DNA of 15,733 nt from Candidatus Eiseniibacteriota bacterium. Lineage in GTDB: Bacteria; Joyebacterota; Joyebacteria; Joyebacterales; Joyebacteraceae. The position numbers and the translations under genes were made by a program. Positions 14,766 to 15,733 of this stretch are shown here, piece after piece. The stretch is taken from the NCBI GenBank assembly GCA_030639555.1, contig DAOWCM010000017.1, positions 1-15,733 of the forward strand, written 5' to 3'. Positions within the stretch are counted from its first letter, which is position 1; every line of letters begins with the position of its first letter. The notes beneath the pieces are model-generated. The model saw only the letters and a list, made by a program, of their open reading frames with translations. It did not search any database and was not told the DNA's origin.

Positions 14766-15070
14766 CTGTCAACACGTTCTCAACCGGATATCAACAACTC
14801 ACGCACCGCACACGCCCAGGGTTATCACCACCGACGAAGCGGCTGTGCACCGTGGCCGGGAGGTTGTGCACGCCCGGCGTCCTTGTTGCGCACCGCGCTC
14901 AATGAGTTCCCCACTGCCATCGCTTGAGATGCCCACCACTACCGGCTGGTTGCCCACATTCCCTGCCACCGAGTCCACAGACAGTGCACTCTTGTCCCCT
15001 GGATTGTCCACCATCTGTCCACACCGTGGTGCGCAGGCGACCCGGTGAGCGTGCTCCACGACCATCCACA
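14766..15070 (+). repeat. Phased array of DnaA-box-like 9-mers in the gap before korA
   Basis: The 359-bp gap 14719-15077 holds no convincing gene. It contains many same-orientation 9-mers related to TTGTCCACA: CTGTCAACA 14766, ATATCAACA 14788, GTTATCACC 14821, CTGTGCACC 14843, TTGTGCACG 14864, TTGCGCACC 14886, TTCCCCACT 14907, ATGCCCACC 14929, TTGCCCACA 14950, GAGTCCACA 14971, TTGTCCCCT 14992, TTGTCCACC 15004, CTGTCCACA 15015, CCATCCACA 15062. From 14821 to 14992 the steps are 22, 21, 22, 21, 22, 21, 21, 21 bp, two turns of the helix. Such phasing is what an array bound by one protein on one DNA face would show. DnaA is the best match, since high-GC bacteria use TTGTCCACA-like boxes. A transcription-factor array is the alternative. 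Individual copies are degenerate. Confidence 0.5.
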
Positions 15071-15077
15071 GGGGGCT

Positions 15078-15698
15078 CTACGCTGGATTCCCTTCGGATT
15101 CCGCCAGAGCCAGAGCTATGTCAGCCAGCGTGATGAGGTCCAGCGCGTTGTGGTGGAACACGGTCAGTATGTCGCTCGCCTCTCCCGTCCTGACGAAGCG
15201 ATGGTAGACACCGGGAATCTCCTCGCCGGGGATGTCGCCCGAGCGACGCCTGCCGCAGATCTTCCACTCGATGGTCTGAAGTCGGCAGTCCGGCAGCACC
15301 TCGCGCCAGCGCCTGCGCGAGTGGTGAAGCAGGTCGAGGTGTGGGGGCTCCGGCGGTTTGGTGACATGGTGCAGTCCCAGCCGATCCCGGAGCACGGGCA
15401 TGTCGAACGATTTCCCATTGAAGGAGACGAGCATCCCGGAATCAGCCAGCATGTCGACCCACACATCGAGCAGCTCGCGCTCCTCCCTGTAGTCTCGAGC
15501 GAAGACCTGGCTCAGGCGCACATCGCCACCGGCGATGCGCATGACCCCGAGCATGAAGACCATGTTCCCACCCAGTCCCGTCGTCTCGGTGTCGAAGAAG
15601 AGCGCCTGCTCGGGACTCTCGATGAGCGCTCGTATCTCGTCGCTGACGTCGTCCCTCACCCCTATGCCGCGGGACGCCCGGCCCAGCTTCGACAGCAT
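15078..15698 (-). CDS. YprB-like RNase H-fold exonuclease-domain protein
   Basis: A 206-residue product with the DEDD 3'-5' exonuclease fold of the YprB/RNase_H_2 family. FFDTETTGL (34-42) gives the first two acidic residues, VSFNGKSFDMPVL (91-103) the second motif, and HHNALDLITLADI (182-194) the last. It is likely a cytoplasmic nuclease acting on DNA or RNA; the substrate is not known. The ATG at 15698 has GGGAG about 10 bases upstream. However, the frame stays open with plausible residues (ELTSDRELRA) to the right edge of the window, so the true start may lie outside. The stop is followed by the phased 9-mer array and then korA. Confidence 0.82.
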   Translation of the reverse strand: MLSKLGRASRGIGVRDDVSDEIRALIESPEQALFFDTETTGLGGNMVFMLGVMRIAGGDVRLSQVFARDYREERELLDVWVDMLADSGMLVSFNGKSFDMPVLRDRLGLHHVTKPPEPPHLDLLHHSRRRWREVLPDCRLQTIEWKICGRRRSGDIPGEEIPGVYHRFVRTGEASDILTVFHHNALDLITLADIALALAESEGNPA

Positions 15699-15733
15699 GG
15701 CCCTAAGCTCCCTGTCGGATGTCAGCTCTCCCA

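Noticed and set aside
14767..14772. A perfect TTGACA on the minus strand upstream of korA, possible -35 box
   Set aside because: At 16-19 bp spacing the -10 place reads GAGGGA-like sequence with no TA...T pattern. The same bases are part of the CTGTCAACA 9-mer.
14855..14878. GCCGGG/CCCGGC hairpin inside the array gap
   Set aside because: A 6-bp GC stem with a 12-base loop is expected by chance in DNA of this composition, and nothing about its position supports a role.
14821..15023. Whether the regular array could be a CRISPR
   Set aside because: The repeated unit is only about 9 bp with a 21-22 bp period and degenerate copies; CRISPR repeats are longer (about 24-40 bp) and near-identical, and no cas gene is present.
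14799..15065. An 88-codon minus-strand frame in the korA/yprB gap
   Set aside because: It starts without a ribosome site, has low-complexity Ser/Val/Gly composition, and coincides with the 21-22 bp repeat array, whose period is not a multiple of three.

Overview
The window reads as a fragment of a high-GC genome from a Gram-negative (diderm) bacterium. It carries a complete Tol-Pal envelope system, two lipoproteins, a predicted outer-membrane barrel, and a two-gene ferredoxin-type 2-oxoacid oxidoreductase. The mix (Tol-Pal, anaerobic-style 2-oxoacid metabolism, a Yip1/peptidase-MA-like protein, a YprB-type nuclease, frequent GTG/TTG starts) fits an uncultivated lineage of the FCB/Eisenbacteria kind better than a model proteobacterium. 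That placement is inference; no rRNA or other marker gene is present.

Layout: a nitrilase-family gene is cut by the left edge (1-214, minus). A plus-strand gene for an unrecognised, mostly helical 271-residue protein follows (499-1314). It ends in a 162-bp convergent region with two hairpins. Everything from 1477 to the right edge is on the minus strand and forms one long directon. Read in its own direction (high to low coordinates) it holds: a YprB-like 3'-5' exonuclease-fold protein; a 359-bp gene-free stretch; korA (gamma-alpha fusion) and korB with a 4-base overlap; a nitroreductase; an outer-membrane barrel protein; a 40-codon membrane micro-protein whose stop overlaps the start of a sodium/solute symporter; a single-span membrane protein; a PHP-family phosphatase; a Yip1-like membrane protein with a degenerate peptidase-like domain; then tolQ, tolR, tolA-like, tolB, pal and a coiled-coil LysM lipoprotein.

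Two promoter-like sequences share a plan, TTGAC(A/G), 17 bp, TA(G/A)TGT. They sit just where new transcription units would be expected: before the outer-membrane protein/symporter group and before the Yip1-tol-pal group. Most starts have clear GGAGG-type ribosome sites, and several junctions overlap by a few bases, so translational coupling is likely.

The most unusual item is not a gene. In the gap between korA and the yprB-like gene, short DnaA-box-like 9-mers (best copies CTGTCCACA, TTGTCCACC, TTGCCCACA, TTGTGCACG) repeat in one orientation every 21-22 bp, two helical turns, over about 200-300 bp. It looks like a phased protein-binding array, possibly a replication-initiator (DnaA) array. 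Other points of interest are the LysM protein in the usual CpoB slot of the tol-pal cluster, the pseudo-peptidase at the head of that cluster, the symporter micro-protein, and a Cys-to-Ser change at the expected fourth cluster ligand of KorB. The 284-bp divergent gap at 215-498 shows only the nitrilase ribosome site.
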